Assembly: GCA_942491115.1 (NCBI GenBank)
Contig: CALNZV010000019.1
Coordinates: 1-64,000 of the forward strand
Length of the DNA stretch: 64,000 nucleotides
From: CALNZV01 sp942491115
Lineage (GTDB): Bacteria > Desulfobacterota > Desulfobacteria > Desulfobacterales > UBA5852
Reading direction: 5' to 3'
Shown here: positions 37,189 to 46,694 of the stretch, in pieces
Numbering within the stretch: the first letter of the stretch is position 1
Layout: each line of letters starts with the position of its first letter
The notes under the pieces: generated by a model
Told to the model about the DNA's origin: nothing
What the model saw: the letters and a program-made list of their open reading frames with translations, nothing else
Databases searched by the model: none
Made by a program: the position numbers and the translations under genes

Positions 37189-37770
37189 ATGGCAGCCAAG
37201 AAAATTTTGATGGTGGTTGGTGATTTTGTCGAAGACTATGAAGTCATGGTACCCTTCCAGGCCCTGTTGGCCGTTGGGCACTCGGTTCATGCCGTCTGCC
37301 CCGATAAAAAGGCAGGGGATCAGGTTCGAACGGCCGTTCACGATTTCGAGGGCGACCAGACCTATTCGGAAAAACCGGGTCACAACTTCACCCTCAATGC
37401 CTCCTTCGACGATATCAAGGGCGATGACTATGACGCCTTGGTGGTCCCCGGCGGCAGAGCCCCTGAATACATTCGGCTCAATCCTGCTGTCATCGATTTG
37501 GTAAAGCATTTTGCGGATCATGGAAAACCCATTGCCGCCATATGCCATGGGGCTCAGTTGTTGGCCGCAGCCGATGTGGTAGAGGGAAAAAAGTGTTCCG
37601 CTTACCCGGCGGTAGGCCCGGATGTCACCCGAGCCGGCGGCACCTACATGGATATCCCTGTGGATCAGGCCCATGTGGACGGCAACCTCGTCACCGCCCC
37701 CGCGTGGCCGGCTCATCCGGACTGGATTGCCAAGTTTCTAAAGGTGTTGGGCACGCGCATCGAATTGTAG
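37189..37770 (+). CDS. DJ-1/PfpI family protein
   Basis: A 193-residue protein of the DJ-1/PfpI class I amidotransferase-like fold. Cys119 and His120 are in the nucleophile elbow AAICHGAQLLAAA, and a conserved Glu lies near residue 15-18 (DFVEDYEV). Family members include stress-related glyoxalases or deglycases and the protease PfpI; which activity applies here is not decidable. It stands alone with AAAGGAGA upstream. Confidence 0.9.
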   Translation: MAAKKILMVVGDFVEDYEVMVPFQALLAVGHSVHAVCPDKKAGDQVRTAVHDFEGDQTYSEKPGHNFTLNASFDDIKGDDYDALVVPGGRAPEYIRLNPAVIDLVKHFADHGKPIAAICHGAQLLAAADVVEGKKCSAYPAVGPDVTRAGGTYMDIPVDQAHVDGNLVTAPAWPAHPDWIAKFLKVLGTRIEL

Positions 37771-37895
37771 GCGGGTCTACATACTTTCCGGAAACCCTCC
37801 GCCACTCGACGTCTCAGGGTAGATGGCTCCGAGGCAACACGCCAGTCCACACCGGCCAAATAGGCCAAAGATCCCGGTACTACCGGCACCCCTGA

Positions 37896-38711
37896 TCAAA
37901 GGGGCGTCTGGGTGGCCCCGGTATCTTCCTTGATGTAGACACAGGGGAACCAGGGGGTAAATCCGAGTCCGTCCGCAGGCAGGTCTTCGCGGGCTCCCAC
38001 CACAAGAACGCCCCCCGGAGCCAATCGGTCACGGACGTCATCGAACAGCTCCCGGCGCAACGGGTCACGGGTATAGGTCAGAACATTGTTTCTGAGAAAA
38101 ATGAGATGAAACGGGGGAACCGAGCGCATATCGGCGGCGATATCCAGCTGTTGCCAGTCGATCCCGCTGCGAGCTGACTTTCGAACCTTGAAGCATTGTC
38201 CGTCTCCCGCGGGGTGGAACCATCGATTTAGCAAATGGTTAGGCACCTCTTTTAGGCTACTCCTGGGGTAGACGGCCGACTTGGCCCTGGCGATTTGATT
38301 GGGGTGGATATCGGTCCCCAGGATTCGGGGAGGGGCGCCCATGCCGACGACCGCATCCTCACAAACCATTTTCAGACTGTACACTTCCTCACCGCCCCCA
38401 CATCCCCCGCACCAGAAGGAGAGAGGAAAACCGAATCGATTCGACAAATAGGGCAGCACACTGTTTGATAATCGAGGCCAAAGAAACCCGTCGCGGAAAA
38501 ACCGTGAAATCGGGACCGTCATCAACAGCCGGCACCGGTGGATCGCCTCCCCGGAGTGGGTGAGTGTCGCCATGTAGTCGCTGGACGTTTTACATCCCAA
38601 GTCGGCCATGTGCCCGGCGAGCCGTTTTTTAACCCCTTTTCTAACGCGGCGATACCCCCGCCGGGAGTATCCCAGCCAATCGACGATCTGATAGAAAACC
38701 CTGTCCTCCAT
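37896..38711 (-). CDS. CheR-type methyltransferase
   Basis: A 271-residue protein with a CheR N-terminal helical domain and a SAM-binding domain. The SAM motif is FWCGGCGGGEEVYSLKM (CheR proteins have a similar CSxGEEPYS block), then ILGTDIHPNQIARAK and the RNNVLTYT element. CheR enzymes methylate glutamates of chemoreceptors. No chemotaxis gene is adjacent, so the partner is unknown. The AGGGGAA ribosome site sits before the ATG. It is divergent from the AAA+ gene. Confidence 0.82.
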   Translation of the reverse strand: MEDRVFYQIVDWLGYSRRGYRRVRKGVKKRLAGHMADLGCKTSSDYMATLTHSGEAIHRCRLLMTVPISRFFRDGFLWPRLSNSVLPYLSNRFGFPLSFWCGGCGGGEEVYSLKMVCEDAVVGMGAPPRILGTDIHPNQIARAKSAVYPRSSLKEVPNHLLNRWFHPAGDGQCFKVRKSARSGIDWQQLDIAADMRSVPPFHLIFLRNNVLTYTRDPLRRELFDDVRDRLAPGGVLVVGAREDLPADGLGFTPWFPCVYIKEDTGATQTPL

Positions 38712-38829
38712 GCCGTTTCCCCTATTCCTTTCACCCCTTGATCACAAGCGTGTGGCCATTTCGGAAGGCCAGTGGCCGGGCGTCGGCATCCCTTGCCTTT
38801 TCCCGGTGTCGTGATTACAATCGCGTGTT

Positions 38830-40608
38830 ATGAAAGCCCACAACGAAAAAATCAATCCAGCGGAAATAGAGAAAGAAATCAGCGAGTTTCTTTCCAAAAA
38901 ATTCGGCAACAACGTCAAAATCGTCTCACCCATGATGGTGGCCGAGACCAACGACCTCGGGAAGGGCAGCCCCCTGCCGTCCGATGGTAACGGCATCGAT
39001 TTCGATCTCAAACCCGAAGAACTGATCGCGTATCTGGACCGCTTTATCGTTAAACAGGATCGTGCCAAAGCCGTCCTCGCCACAAAAATCTGCACCCATT
39101 TCAACCGAATCAAGCTCACCCGTCTGGCCGGCGATGCGACCAACGATATGGTGGGCCGCATCAAAAACAACGTCCTCCTGCTCGGCCCCACAGGAGTTGG
39201 GAAAACCTACATCGTCCGACTGATTGCCAAGAAGATCGGTGTCCCCTTCGTGAAAGGGGATGCGACCAAATTCAGCGAAACTGGGTATGTGGGCGGCGAT
39301 GTCGAAGACCTGGTTCGAGATCTCGTCCGGGAGGCCGACAACGACATCCAACTGGCCCAGTTTGGCATTATATATATCGATGAAATCGACAAAATCGCCG
39401 CCTCCCGGAATCTTGTGGGTGCCGACGTTTCTCGGGCCGGCGTTCAGCGGGCGCTGCTGAAGCCCATGGAGGAAACGGATGTGGATCTGAAGGTGCCCCA
39501 CGATCCCATCTCAATGCTCCAGGAAATCGAGCAGTTTCGAAAAACCGGCAAAAAAGAGCGACGGATGGTCAACACCGGTAACATCCTTTTTATCATGAGC
39601 GGAGCCTTCAACGGACTCTCTGACATTGTTCGAAAACGGGTCGCCAGGCAAGGGATCGGATTCGGGGCCCCCATCCGCAACCAAGACGAAGATGCAACCA
39701 TGCTGGCCAACACCAAATCCGAGGACCTCATCGCGTTCGGATTCGAATCCGAATTCGTGGGGAGGCTTCCCGTCAGGGCCGTCCTGGATCCCCTAACCGA
39801 AGACGATCTCTTTGAAATCCTCAAAAATCCGAACAATCCTATCATTCTTGGAAAACGGCTGGACTTTGCTGCCTACGGTATCGACATCAAATTCGACGAA
39901 GAGGCATTGAGACTTCTTGCCAGGGACGCCTTTGTCGAGAACACCGGTGCCCGTGGACTTGTCAGCGCTGTTGAAAACGCCCTCATTGTGTTCGAAAAAA
40001 GCCTTCCGTCCCGTCACATCAACCGTTTTCCCGTCACTCGGGAAGTGATTATAAACCCGGAGCATGCACTGGAGAACCTGTTTACCGACGTCGGAAGCCA
40101 ACAAGCGGACAAGGATTTCGAGAGCATGATCCGATGGGAGATGGCCTCTATCCGTGCGTATCTGACAGAAAATCGATCGATTCTGACCGACCGGTACAGC
40201 CTGAAAATGACCCCTTCGAAGATGGACAATGTCGCGGTCTGCTACAGCCGAAACGTCATGGACATCGGAAAGGCACTGGATCGGATCCGATCCCTATACG
40301 ACGACATCAAAGCCATCGAGCTCGATTTCTACAAGCGTCACGATATCAATATCATATTGGAAGAAGATGCTATTGACTTCGTCATCGGCCAGCTTGTAAG
40401 GTCCGAAACCACTCTTGAACAGTTGACCCGGCAGTTCACGGAGCACTTCGAATTAGGCCTGAAACTGGCCATGGAGAAAACCGCCAAAAATCGGTTTTTT
40501 CTGAACCGCTGGGCCCTGGAAAACCCCGAAGACTACATGCGCAACCTGTTCAAACAAGGTCCCGGCCCCAACCCGGCAACCGAACCAGAAAGGCTTGACC
40601 CCAAATGA
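38830..40608 (+). CDS. ClpX-like AAA+ ATPase without zinc-binding domain, first gene of haem operon
   Basis: A 592-residue AAA+ protein. After about 60 unrecognised residues comes a ClpX/HslU-type ATPase: a start like ClpX (FDLKPEELIAYLDRFIVKQD), Walker A GPTGVGKT (119-126), a GYVGGDVEDLVRDL block (ClpX has a similar GYVGEDVE), Walker B IIYIDEIDK (180-188), and a sensor/C-domain. It lacks the N-terminal Cys4 zinc domain of ClpX and extends about 150 residues beyond it. The IGF-type loop for ClpP docking is not evident. Its TGA overlaps the ahbC ATG (ATGA, 40605-40608), so it is translationally coupled to haem synthesis. A chaperone or unfoldase role for pathway enzymes is an inference. Confidence 0.85.
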   Translation: MKAHNEKINPAEIEKEISEFLSKKFGNNVKIVSPMMVAETNDLGKGSPLPSDGNGIDFDLKPEELIAYLDRFIVKQDRAKAVLATKICTHFNRIKLTRLAGDATNDMVGRIKNNVLLLGPTGVGKTYIVRLIAKKIGVPFVKGDATKFSETGYVGGDVEDLVRDLVREADNDIQLAQFGIIYIDEIDKIAASRNLVGADVSRAGVQRALLKPMEETDVDLKVPHDPISMLQEIEQFRKTGKKERRMVNTGNILFIMSGAFNGLSDIVRKRVARQGIGFGAPIRNQDEDATMLANTKSEDLIAFGFESEFVGRLPVRAVLDPLTEDDLFEILKNPNNPIILGKRLDFAAYGIDIKFDEEALRLLARDAFVENTGARGLVSAVENALIVFEKSLPSRHINRFPVTREVIINPEHALENLFTDVGSQQADKDFESMIRWEMASIRAYLTENRSILTDRYSLKMTPSKMDNVAVCYSRNVMDIGKALDRIRSLYDDIKAIELDFYKRHDINIILEEDAIDFVIGQLVRSETTLEQLTRQFTEHFELGLKLAMEKTAKNRFFLNRWALENPEDYMRNLFKQGPGPNPATEPERLDPK

Positions 40609-41792
40609 TCGGCATCTCCAAACTCTACTGCGGAACCGTCGAGCCCTCGGACGCGCTTCGCTACGGACGACACTCCGGGAATCTGCCCTCCCATCTGCTC
40701 CAGTTTTCGGAAGACAAAAAACCCGTTGTGGTATGGAACATGACCCAGCAGTGCAACCTCAAATGCGTTCACTGCTACGCCCACGCCAAAAACAGAACCT
40801 TTGAAAACGAGCTGTCGACCGACGAGGGAAAGGCCCTTATCGACGATCTTTCAGCCTTCGGCTCCCCGGTGATGTTATTCTCCGGCGGCGAACCATTGAT
40901 GAGGCCTGATCTCCCAGAGCTCGCCGACTATGCCGTTAAGAAGGGCATGCGGGCCGTCATCTCCACCAACGGCACCCTCATTACCCGGGAAGCGGCCAAA
41001 ACCCTGAAAGAAATCGGCCTGTCCTACGTGGGTATCAGCCTGGACGGCATGGAAGATATCCACGACCGCTTCAGAGCCGTGAAGGGGTGCTACAAGGATG
41101 CACTGAAGGGTATTCGCCATACCCAGGAAGCCGGTATCAAGGTGGGGCTGAGGTTCACCATCAACAAACACAATGTGGGTGAAATACCGGCGGTATTCGA
41201 TTTGATGGAGGAAATGGACATCCCCCGGGTATGCTTCTACCACTTGGTATATGCGGGCCGAGGCTCCAATTTGGTAAAGGAGGACCTGACCCACGAAGAG
41301 ACCCGGCAGGCGGTAAACCTCATCATTGACCGCACCAAGGACCTCCACGACCGGGGAAAGCCCAAAGAGGTGTTGACCGTGGACAATCATGCGGACGGCC
41401 CCTTTGTTTATCTTCGTCTCAAGGAAGAGGACCCCCAGCGGGCCGAAGAGGTGCTGGAACTGCTCCAGATGAACGAAGGCAACAACTCCGGCAGAGGTAT
41501 CGGCTGTGTCAGCTGGGACGGAGAGGTTTATGCAGACCAGTTCTGGCGCCACCACAGCTTCGGCAACGTCAGAAACCGCCCTTTCTCCGAAATCTGGTCC
41601 CAACCCGACGACCCCCTCCTGGAAAAGCTCAAGAACAAGAAAGCCCATGTGAAAGGCAGATGCGCATCCTGCCGCTGGCTGGATATCTGCGGCGGCAATT
41701 TCCGCGTCAGAGCGGAAGCTTTCTACGGCGACGTGTGGGCCCAGGATCCGGCCTGCTATCTGACGGACAAGGAAATCAGCGAAAGCATCTAA
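40605..41792 (+). CDS. ahbC: Radical SAM enzyme AhbC (Fe-coproporphyrin III synthase)
   Basis: A 395-residue radical SAM protein with the [4Fe-4S] site C50-x3-C54-x2-C57 (CNLKCVHC) and a C-terminal cysteine cluster (CASCRWLDICGG). The N-terminus (MIGISKLYCGTVEPSDALRY) is characteristic of AhbC, which removes two acetate side chains from 12,18-didecarboxysirohaem to give Fe-coproporphyrin III. HemB and AhbD follow directly, which supports the call; NirJ of haem d1 synthesis is the close alternative. Confidence 0.85.
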   Translation: MIGISKLYCGTVEPSDALRYGRHSGNLPSHLLQFSEDKKPVVVWNMTQQCNLKCVHCYAHAKNRTFENELSTDEGKALIDDLSAFGSPVMLFSGGEPLMRPDLPELADYAVKKGMRAVISTNGTLITREAAKTLKEIGLSYVGISLDGMEDIHDRFRAVKGCYKDALKGIRHTQEAGIKVGLRFTINKHNVGEIPAVFDLMEEMDIPRVCFYHLVYAGRGSNLVKEDLTHEETRQAVNLIIDRTKDLHDRGKPKEVLTVDNHADGPFVYLRLKEEDPQRAEEVLELLQMNEGNNSGRGIGCVSWDGEVYADQFWRHHSFGNVRNRPFSEIWSQPDDPLLEKLKNKKAHVKGRCASCRWLDICGGNFRVRAEAFYGDVWAQDPACYLTDKEISESI

Positions 41793-41862
41793 CCCTGCGG
41801 TTGTCGGGCTGGGGTAAGCCCGGCCAGTCCTTTTAACCCCACTCAAAGCGAGAGCGCGTTTC

Positions 41863-42837
41863 ATGATCTTCCCAGACTACCGCCCCCGACGCATGCGCCA
41901 AAGCGAAGCCATCCGACGCCTGGTTCGCGAAACCCGATTGTCGATCGACGACCTCATCCTGCCCCTTTTCGCGGTCGACGGAAACGATGTGGCCAATCCT
42001 GTCGCATCCATGCCTGGTCAATACCAGCTCTCCGTTGATCGATTGGTCAAGGCCGTAGGCAAAGCGGTCGATGCCGGGATCCAAGGGGTGATTCTGTTCG
42101 GGGTACCCGGCAAGAAAGACCCTCTGGCCACCTCCGCCTATGCAAAGGACGGCGTCGTCCAAAAAGCGACATCGGCTCTAAAAGCCGCCTATCCCGACCT
42201 TTTTGTCATCACGGATGTGTGTTTATGCCAATACACAGATCACGGCCACTGCGGGGTGGTGGATGCCGGCATCATCAACAATGACGATTCACTGGATCTT
42301 CTGGCGAAAACCGCCGTATCCCACGCCCAGGCAGGCGCCGACATGGTCGCTCCATCGGATATGATGGACGGACGGGTTGCAGAAATTCGGGCGGCCCTCG
42401 ACGACAACCAGTATTCTCACGTCCCCATCATGGCCTATTCCGCCAAGTATTGCTCCTCTTTTTATGGACCCTTCAGGGATGCCGCCCACTCGGCTCCCCA
42501 ATTCGGTGACCGGCGGACCTACCAGATGGATCCGGCCAACAGCCTGGAGGCCATCAGGGAAGTGTCCATGGACGTCGAGGAGGGGGCCGACATCATCATG
42601 GTCAAACCGGCACTGGCCTATCTGGACATCATCTGTCGGATAAGGGAGGAGATCGATCTGCCCGTTGCCGCATACAGTGTCAGCGGTGAATACTCCCTCA
42701 TAAAAGCCGGCGAGCAGATGGGATGGATCGATGGCGAGAAAGTCATGATGGAGACCCTGACAGCCATCAAGCGGGCCGGTGCGGACATGATCCTCACTTA
42801 CTTTGCTCTAGACGCAGCAAAAATCCTGTCGCGATAA
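41863..42837 (+). CDS. hemB: Delta-aminolevulinic acid dehydratase (porphobilinogen synthase)
   Basis: Condenses two ALA molecules to porphobilinogen. The 324-residue protein has the zinc cysteine cluster DVCLCQYTDHGHCG (zinc-dependent type) and the two active-site lysine segments MAYSAKYCSSFYGPF and MVKPALAYLD. It stands between ahbC and ahbD and supplies the first tetrapyrrole step. Confidence 0.95.
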   Translation: MIFPDYRPRRMRQSEAIRRLVRETRLSIDDLILPLFAVDGNDVANPVASMPGQYQLSVDRLVKAVGKAVDAGIQGVILFGVPGKKDPLATSAYAKDGVVQKATSALKAAYPDLFVITDVCLCQYTDHGHCGVVDAGIINNDDSLDLLAKTAVSHAQAGADMVAPSDMMDGRVAEIRAALDDNQYSHVPIMAYSAKYCSSFYGPFRDAAHSAPQFGDRRTYQMDPANSLEAIREVSMDVEEGADIIMVKPALAYLDIICRIREEIDLPVAAYSVSGEYSLIKAGEQMGWIDGEKVMMETLTAIKRAGADMILTYFALDAAKILSR

Positions 42838-42900
42838 TCCATACCGGACGGCGGGCAGCCGGTCGCGAGCCACCGTCCGTCAGCCATAAAAGGAACACCG

Positions 42901-44040
42901 ATGAAGCCACACGCCACCGCCCACGGACACCCCGGCGGCCATCCGGCGGGCGCCGGAGCCAAAGATGCCAGGGAGGCCTCTCTAAGGCTGGTCGCCTGGG
43001 AAACCACCCGCAACTGCAATCTGTCTTGCCAGCACTGCCGAGCGTCGGCCGACAACGGCCCCTTCGAAGGGGAGCTCGGCACCGAGGCCTCCTTTCGCCT
43101 TCTCGACCAGATTGCCGACGTCGGCAAGCCCATCGTTATACTCACCGGGGGGGAGCCCCTGTTGAGAGCAGATATTTTTGACATTGCGCGCTACGGCACC
43201 GGGCTTGGTCTTCGAATGGTCATGGCTCCCAACGGCACGCTCATTACAAAGGAGCATGCCCGCAGAATGGTTGAATCCGGCATCCAGCGGATCAGCGTCA
43301 GTCTTGACGGCGCGACCCGGGAGACCCACGATCGGTTCCGGGGTGTGGAGGGCGCTTACGACGGCGCCTTGCGAGGTATTCAACTGGCCAAGGAAGCCGG
43401 CATCGACTTTCAGATCAACACCACCATCTCCCAAATCAATCTCAAGGAGATCCCAAAGATCCAGGAGTTGGCCATCCACCTCGGTGCCGTGGCCCACCAT
43501 ATATTCCTTTTGGTTCCCACGGGCAGAGGCAAGTATCTGATCGATAAGGAAATCGACGCCCAAGAGTATGAGGACACCCTCAACTGGTTCTATGACCAGC
43601 GGGAGAAGTCCCCCCTTCAGTTGAAGGCAACCTGCGCCCCCCATTATTACCGAATCCTCCGCCAACGGGCCCGGGAGGAAGGCCGCAAGGTCAGCTTTGA
43701 ATCCCATGGACTCGATGCCGTCACCCGAGGGTGCCTCGGGGGGGTCGGTTTCTGCTTCATCAGCCACCGGGGTATCGTTCAGCCCTGCGGCTTTCTTCAG
43801 GTCAACAGCGGTGATGTCACCCAGGACTCCTTTGCCGATATCTGGAGAGGGTCCAAGGTCTTTACTTCTCTTCGGCAATACGACGAACTCAAGGGAAAAT
43901 GCGGAGAATGCGAGTACCGGCGGGTGTGCGGCGGTTGCCGGGCCAGGGCCTACGAAGCCAGCGGCGACTTTATGGACGAAGAGCCTCTCTGCAGTTTTGA
44001 GCCGACCGTTAACCGCAAATCAAAGGAAACACCGTCATGA
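42901..44040 (+). CDS. ahbD: Radical SAM haem synthase AhbD
   Basis: A 379-residue radical SAM protein with C39-x3-C43-x2-C46 (CNLSCQHC), a CAPHYYR element and a C-terminal SPASM-like cluster (CGECEYRRVCGGC). AhbD decarboxylates two propionates of Fe-coproporphyrin III to make haem b in sulfate reducers and methanogens. The N-terminal 20 residues are His/Gly/Ala-rich (HATAHGHPGGH). The stop overlaps the CBS-ACT start as ATGA. No ahbA/B genes are in view. Confidence 0.88.
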   Translation: MKPHATAHGHPGGHPAGAGAKDAREASLRLVAWETTRNCNLSCQHCRASADNGPFEGELGTEASFRLLDQIADVGKPIVILTGGEPLLRADIFDIARYGTGLGLRMVMAPNGTLITKEHARRMVESGIQRISVSLDGATRETHDRFRGVEGAYDGALRGIQLAKEAGIDFQINTTISQINLKEIPKIQELAIHLGAVAHHIFLLVPTGRGKYLIDKEIDAQEYEDTLNWFYDQREKSPLQLKATCAPHYYRILRQRAREEGRKVSFESHGLDAVTRGCLGGVGFCFISHRGIVQPCGFLQVNSGDVTQDSFADIWRGSKVFTSLRQYDELKGKCGECEYRRVCGGCRARAYEASGDFMDEEPLCSFEPTVNRKSKETPS

Positions 44041-44642
44041 AAATCGAAGACCTCATGGTGAAGGATCCGATTACCGTCAGGGAACAGGCCTCTATTCGGG
44101 AGGCCATCGACGTCATGAAGTCCAATTCCATTCGCCACCTTCCGGTCGTCAAGGCAGACCGGACTCTGGTGGGCTTCCTAACCCTGTCGGACCTCAAGCA
44201 GGGACTGATTCCTTCCATGGTGGCCGATTTGTCTCTGTCGGACCTCATGATTCGCAAACCGGTAACGGTCGGGCCGGAAACGGATGTGGAAATCGCTGCG
44301 CAGCTCATCTACAAGCGCAAAATCGGGGGGCTGCCCGTTGTCGAAAAGGGCTACTTGGTGGGAATCATCACGGTAACCGACATTCTCGGCGCATTTATCA
44401 ACATGATGGGAATTCTCTCTGCCAGTTCCCGGCTCGATGCCGCCATCGACGACAAACCCGGTGCCCTGAAAAAGGCCATCCAGATCATTCACGACAACGG
44501 CGGGGATATCATCAACGTCGCCATGGCCAGAAAATCCGGCAAAAAGCGCACCTACTACTTCCGTCTGACCGAGTGCGATACGGCCCCGATTTGTGACGCC
44601 CTGAAGAAAGAGGGCGTTGTGGTCTTCAACGCACCGGAATAG
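44037..44642 (+). CDS. CBS-pair protein with C-terminal ACT-like domain
   Basis: A 201-residue protein with two CBS motifs (about 1-60, MVKDPITVREQASIREAIDV; about 65-125, MIRKPVTVGPETDVEIAAQL) and a C-terminal ACT-like segment (DDKPGALKKAIQIIHDNGG, about 140-200). CBS pairs commonly bind adenosyl nucleotides and ACT domains bind amino acids, so it looks like a ligand sensor. Its overlap with ahbD suggests a regulatory role in the haem operon; the ligand is unknown. Confidence 0.87.
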   Translation: MKIEDLMVKDPITVREQASIREAIDVMKSNSIRHLPVVKADRTLVGFLTLSDLKQGLIPSMVADLSLSDLMIRKPVTVGPETDVEIAAQLIYKRKIGGLPVVEKGYLVGIITVTDILGAFINMMGILSASSRLDAAIDDKPGALKKAIQIIHDNGGDIINVAMARKSGKKRTYYFRLTECDTAPICDALKKEGVVVFNAPE

Positions 44643-44648
44643 GGGCGA

Positions 44649-45671
44649 TCAAGCCGTGTAGTAGGATCGATACCACTCGACAAACCGGGAAATTCCCTCC
44701 TCGAGAGGCGTATCCGGGACAAATCCCACGTCTCGAGTCAAATCCTCAACGTCCGCATAGGTCGCCGGAACGTCGCCCGGCTGCATATCCAAGAATTCCT
44801 TCTTTGCCTCTTTTCCTAGTGCGGTTTCGATGATCCGGATGAAGTCCAGAAGCTCGACGGGCTTATGGTTTCCGATATTGTAGATACGATAGGAGGTGTA
44901 GGAGGAGCCCGGATCCGGACTCTGGCTGGACCAATCCGGGTTGGGCTGCGGCAGCCGGCTCATGGTTCTCACCACCCCTTCGACGATGTCGTCGATATAG
45001 GTAAAGTCCCTTCGCATCTTTCCATGATTGAAAACCTGAATGGGTTTGTCCTCGAGGATCGCTTTGACAAAAAGAAAAAGCGCCATGTCCGGCCGGCCCC
45101 ATGGTCCATAGACGGTAAAGAATCGCAGCCCCGTGCAGTTCATCCCGTACAGGTGGCTGTAGGTATGGGCCATCAACTCGTTGGATTTCTTGGAAGCGGC
45201 ATACAGGGAAACCGGATGGTCTACGTTGTGGTGGACCGAGAAGGGCATAAGCGTGTTGGCCCCGTAGACGGAACTGGAGGAGGCAAATACCAGATGCCGG
45301 GCCTCGAAGTGGCGGCAGCATTCGAGAAGGTTGACGAAGCCCACGATGTTGGAAGCCACATAGGCATGGGGATTGGTCAGAGAGTATCGAACGCCGGCCT
45401 GGGCGGCAAGGTTGACCACCGCATCGAAGGGTCCGGTCTTGAAAACGGTCTTCAGGGCGTCGAGATCGGCCAGATCCTTCCGGACCAGTGAGAACTGATC
45501 AAAATCCATGAGCTGCTTCAGACGATCTTCCTTGATTCGGACGTCATAATAGTCGTTGACGTTGTCATAGCCGACCACAGTGACTCCCTCCCGAAGCATT
45601 CGAAGGGCCAGATGATATCCAATGAAGCCGGCGGCACCGGTAACCAGGATACGGTCAAGTGAGTGGGACAT
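44649..45671 (-). CDS. NAD-dependent epimerase, UDP-glucuronate 4-epimerase type
   Basis: A 340-residue extended SDR enzyme. The NAD site is GAAGFIGYHLALRM, the catalytic YxxxK is YAASKK, and the Ser site is SSSSVYGANTLMPF. The NPHAYVASNIVGFVNLLE region and overall length fit UDP-glucuronate 4-epimerases that make galacturonate for surface polysaccharide. Substrate is inferred. AGGAG precedes the ATG. It ends 7 bases from the convergent CBS-ACT gene and is 69 bases downstream of the second epimerase. Confidence 0.85.
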   Translation of the reverse strand: MSHSLDRILVTGAAGFIGYHLALRMLREGVTVVGYDNVNDYYDVRIKEDRLKQLMDFDQFSLVRKDLADLDALKTVFKTGPFDAVVNLAAQAGVRYSLTNPHAYVASNIVGFVNLLECCRHFEARHLVFASSSSVYGANTLMPFSVHHNVDHPVSLYAASKKSNELMAHTYSHLYGMNCTGLRFFTVYGPWGRPDMALFLFVKAILEDKPIQVFNHGKMRRDFTYIDDIVEGVVRTMSRLPQPNPDWSSQSPDPGSSYTSYRIYNIGNHKPVELLDFIRIIETALGKEAKKEFLDMQPGDVPATYADVEDLTRDVGFVPDTPLEEGISRFVEWYRSYYTA

Positions 45672-45740
45672 CGGTATTGGCTCCTGTTATTGTTGTTGGC
45701 GACAGATAGACGGTGGTGGCGGGTTGGAAATCATGCGGCA

Positions 45741-46694
45741 TCAGGCCCCGGCATTGGACCTGAACCAGTCATAGGTCCGTTTCAGTCCGGCTTCGAACGC
45801 CACGGCGGGTTCAAAGCCCAAATCACCCCTGGCCCGCGAGGTATCAGCGACAGAGTGTCGGATATCCCCTTCCCTTGCCGGCATGTAAGATGCCGACACG
45901 TCCAGGGCCGCCAGGGCGGCCACCCGATGCCACAGGTCGGTTACAGTGATCGAGCCGCCGCAGCCGATGTTGTAAATCTTACCGGGAGATCCGGGAGCGA
46001 CGGCGGCAGCCAGATTGGCAGCAACCACATCCTCAACGAATATGAAATCCCGGCTCTGCTCTCCATCTCCGAAAATGACCGGCGCCTCCCCCTTCGTCGC
46101 CCGCTCCATGAAAATGGAAATCACTCCCGAATAAGGGGAGGAGGGATCCTGCCGAGGTCCAAACACATTAAAATACCTGAGGCACACCGCTTCGAAACCG
46201 TATAGGCGATGATATAGATCGGCATAATACTCGTTGACCAGCTTCTGGAGCGCGTAGGGGCTTAACCACCCCGGGTCCATGGCCTCATGTTTGGGCAGTG
46301 TCGGATCGTCGCCGTATACCGCGCTCGAACTGGCCAGGACCATGCGTTTGATTCCGTGGCGTCTCGCTGCGTCCATCACTTTCAGGGTACCGATCTCGTT
46401 GACCTCCGCAGAACCCGTCGGATCCTTGACGGAAAGGGGCACGGACACGACCGCTGCCTGGTGAAAAACAAGGTCCACGCCCCTGACGGCGGTATCGACA
46501 GCCTCATCATGACGGATATCGCCTTTGATAAACTCGATACGTTGACCGAATGGAGCCAGATTCTCCATTTTCCCCGTGATGAGATTGTCGATCACTTTCA
46601 CTTTGGCGCCGCGTTCCAGAAGTCCTGCCACCAGGTGAGACCCGATGAAACCCGCGCCACCGGTGACCAGGGCGCACTGACCGTTGAATGGCAT
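45741..46694 (-). CDS. NAD-dependent nucleotide-sugar 4-epimerase
   Basis: A 317-residue extended SDR enzyme with GGAGFIGSHLVAGLL, YALQK catalytic pair and SSSAVYGDDPTLPKHE. It resembles UDP-glucose or UDP-N-acetylglucosamine 4-epimerases of the WbpP type, in which the NVFGPRQDPSSPYSGVI segment is conserved. The pair of epimerases here points to surface-polysaccharide precursors. AAGGA stands upstream. Confidence 0.85.
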   Translation of the reverse strand: MPFNGQCALVTGGAGFIGSHLVAGLLERGAKVKVIDNLITGKMENLAPFGQRIEFIKGDIRHDEAVDTAVRGVDLVFHQAAVVSVPLSVKDPTGSAEVNEIGTLKVMDAARRHGIKRMVLASSSAVYGDDPTLPKHEAMDPGWLSPYALQKLVNEYYADLYHRLYGFEAVCLRYFNVFGPRQDPSSPYSGVISIFMERATKGEAPVIFGDGEQSRDFIFVEDVVAANLAAAVAPGSPGKIYNIGCGGSITVTDLWHRVAALAALDVSASYMPAREGDIRHSVADTSRARGDLGFEPAVAFEAGLKRTYDWFRSNAGA

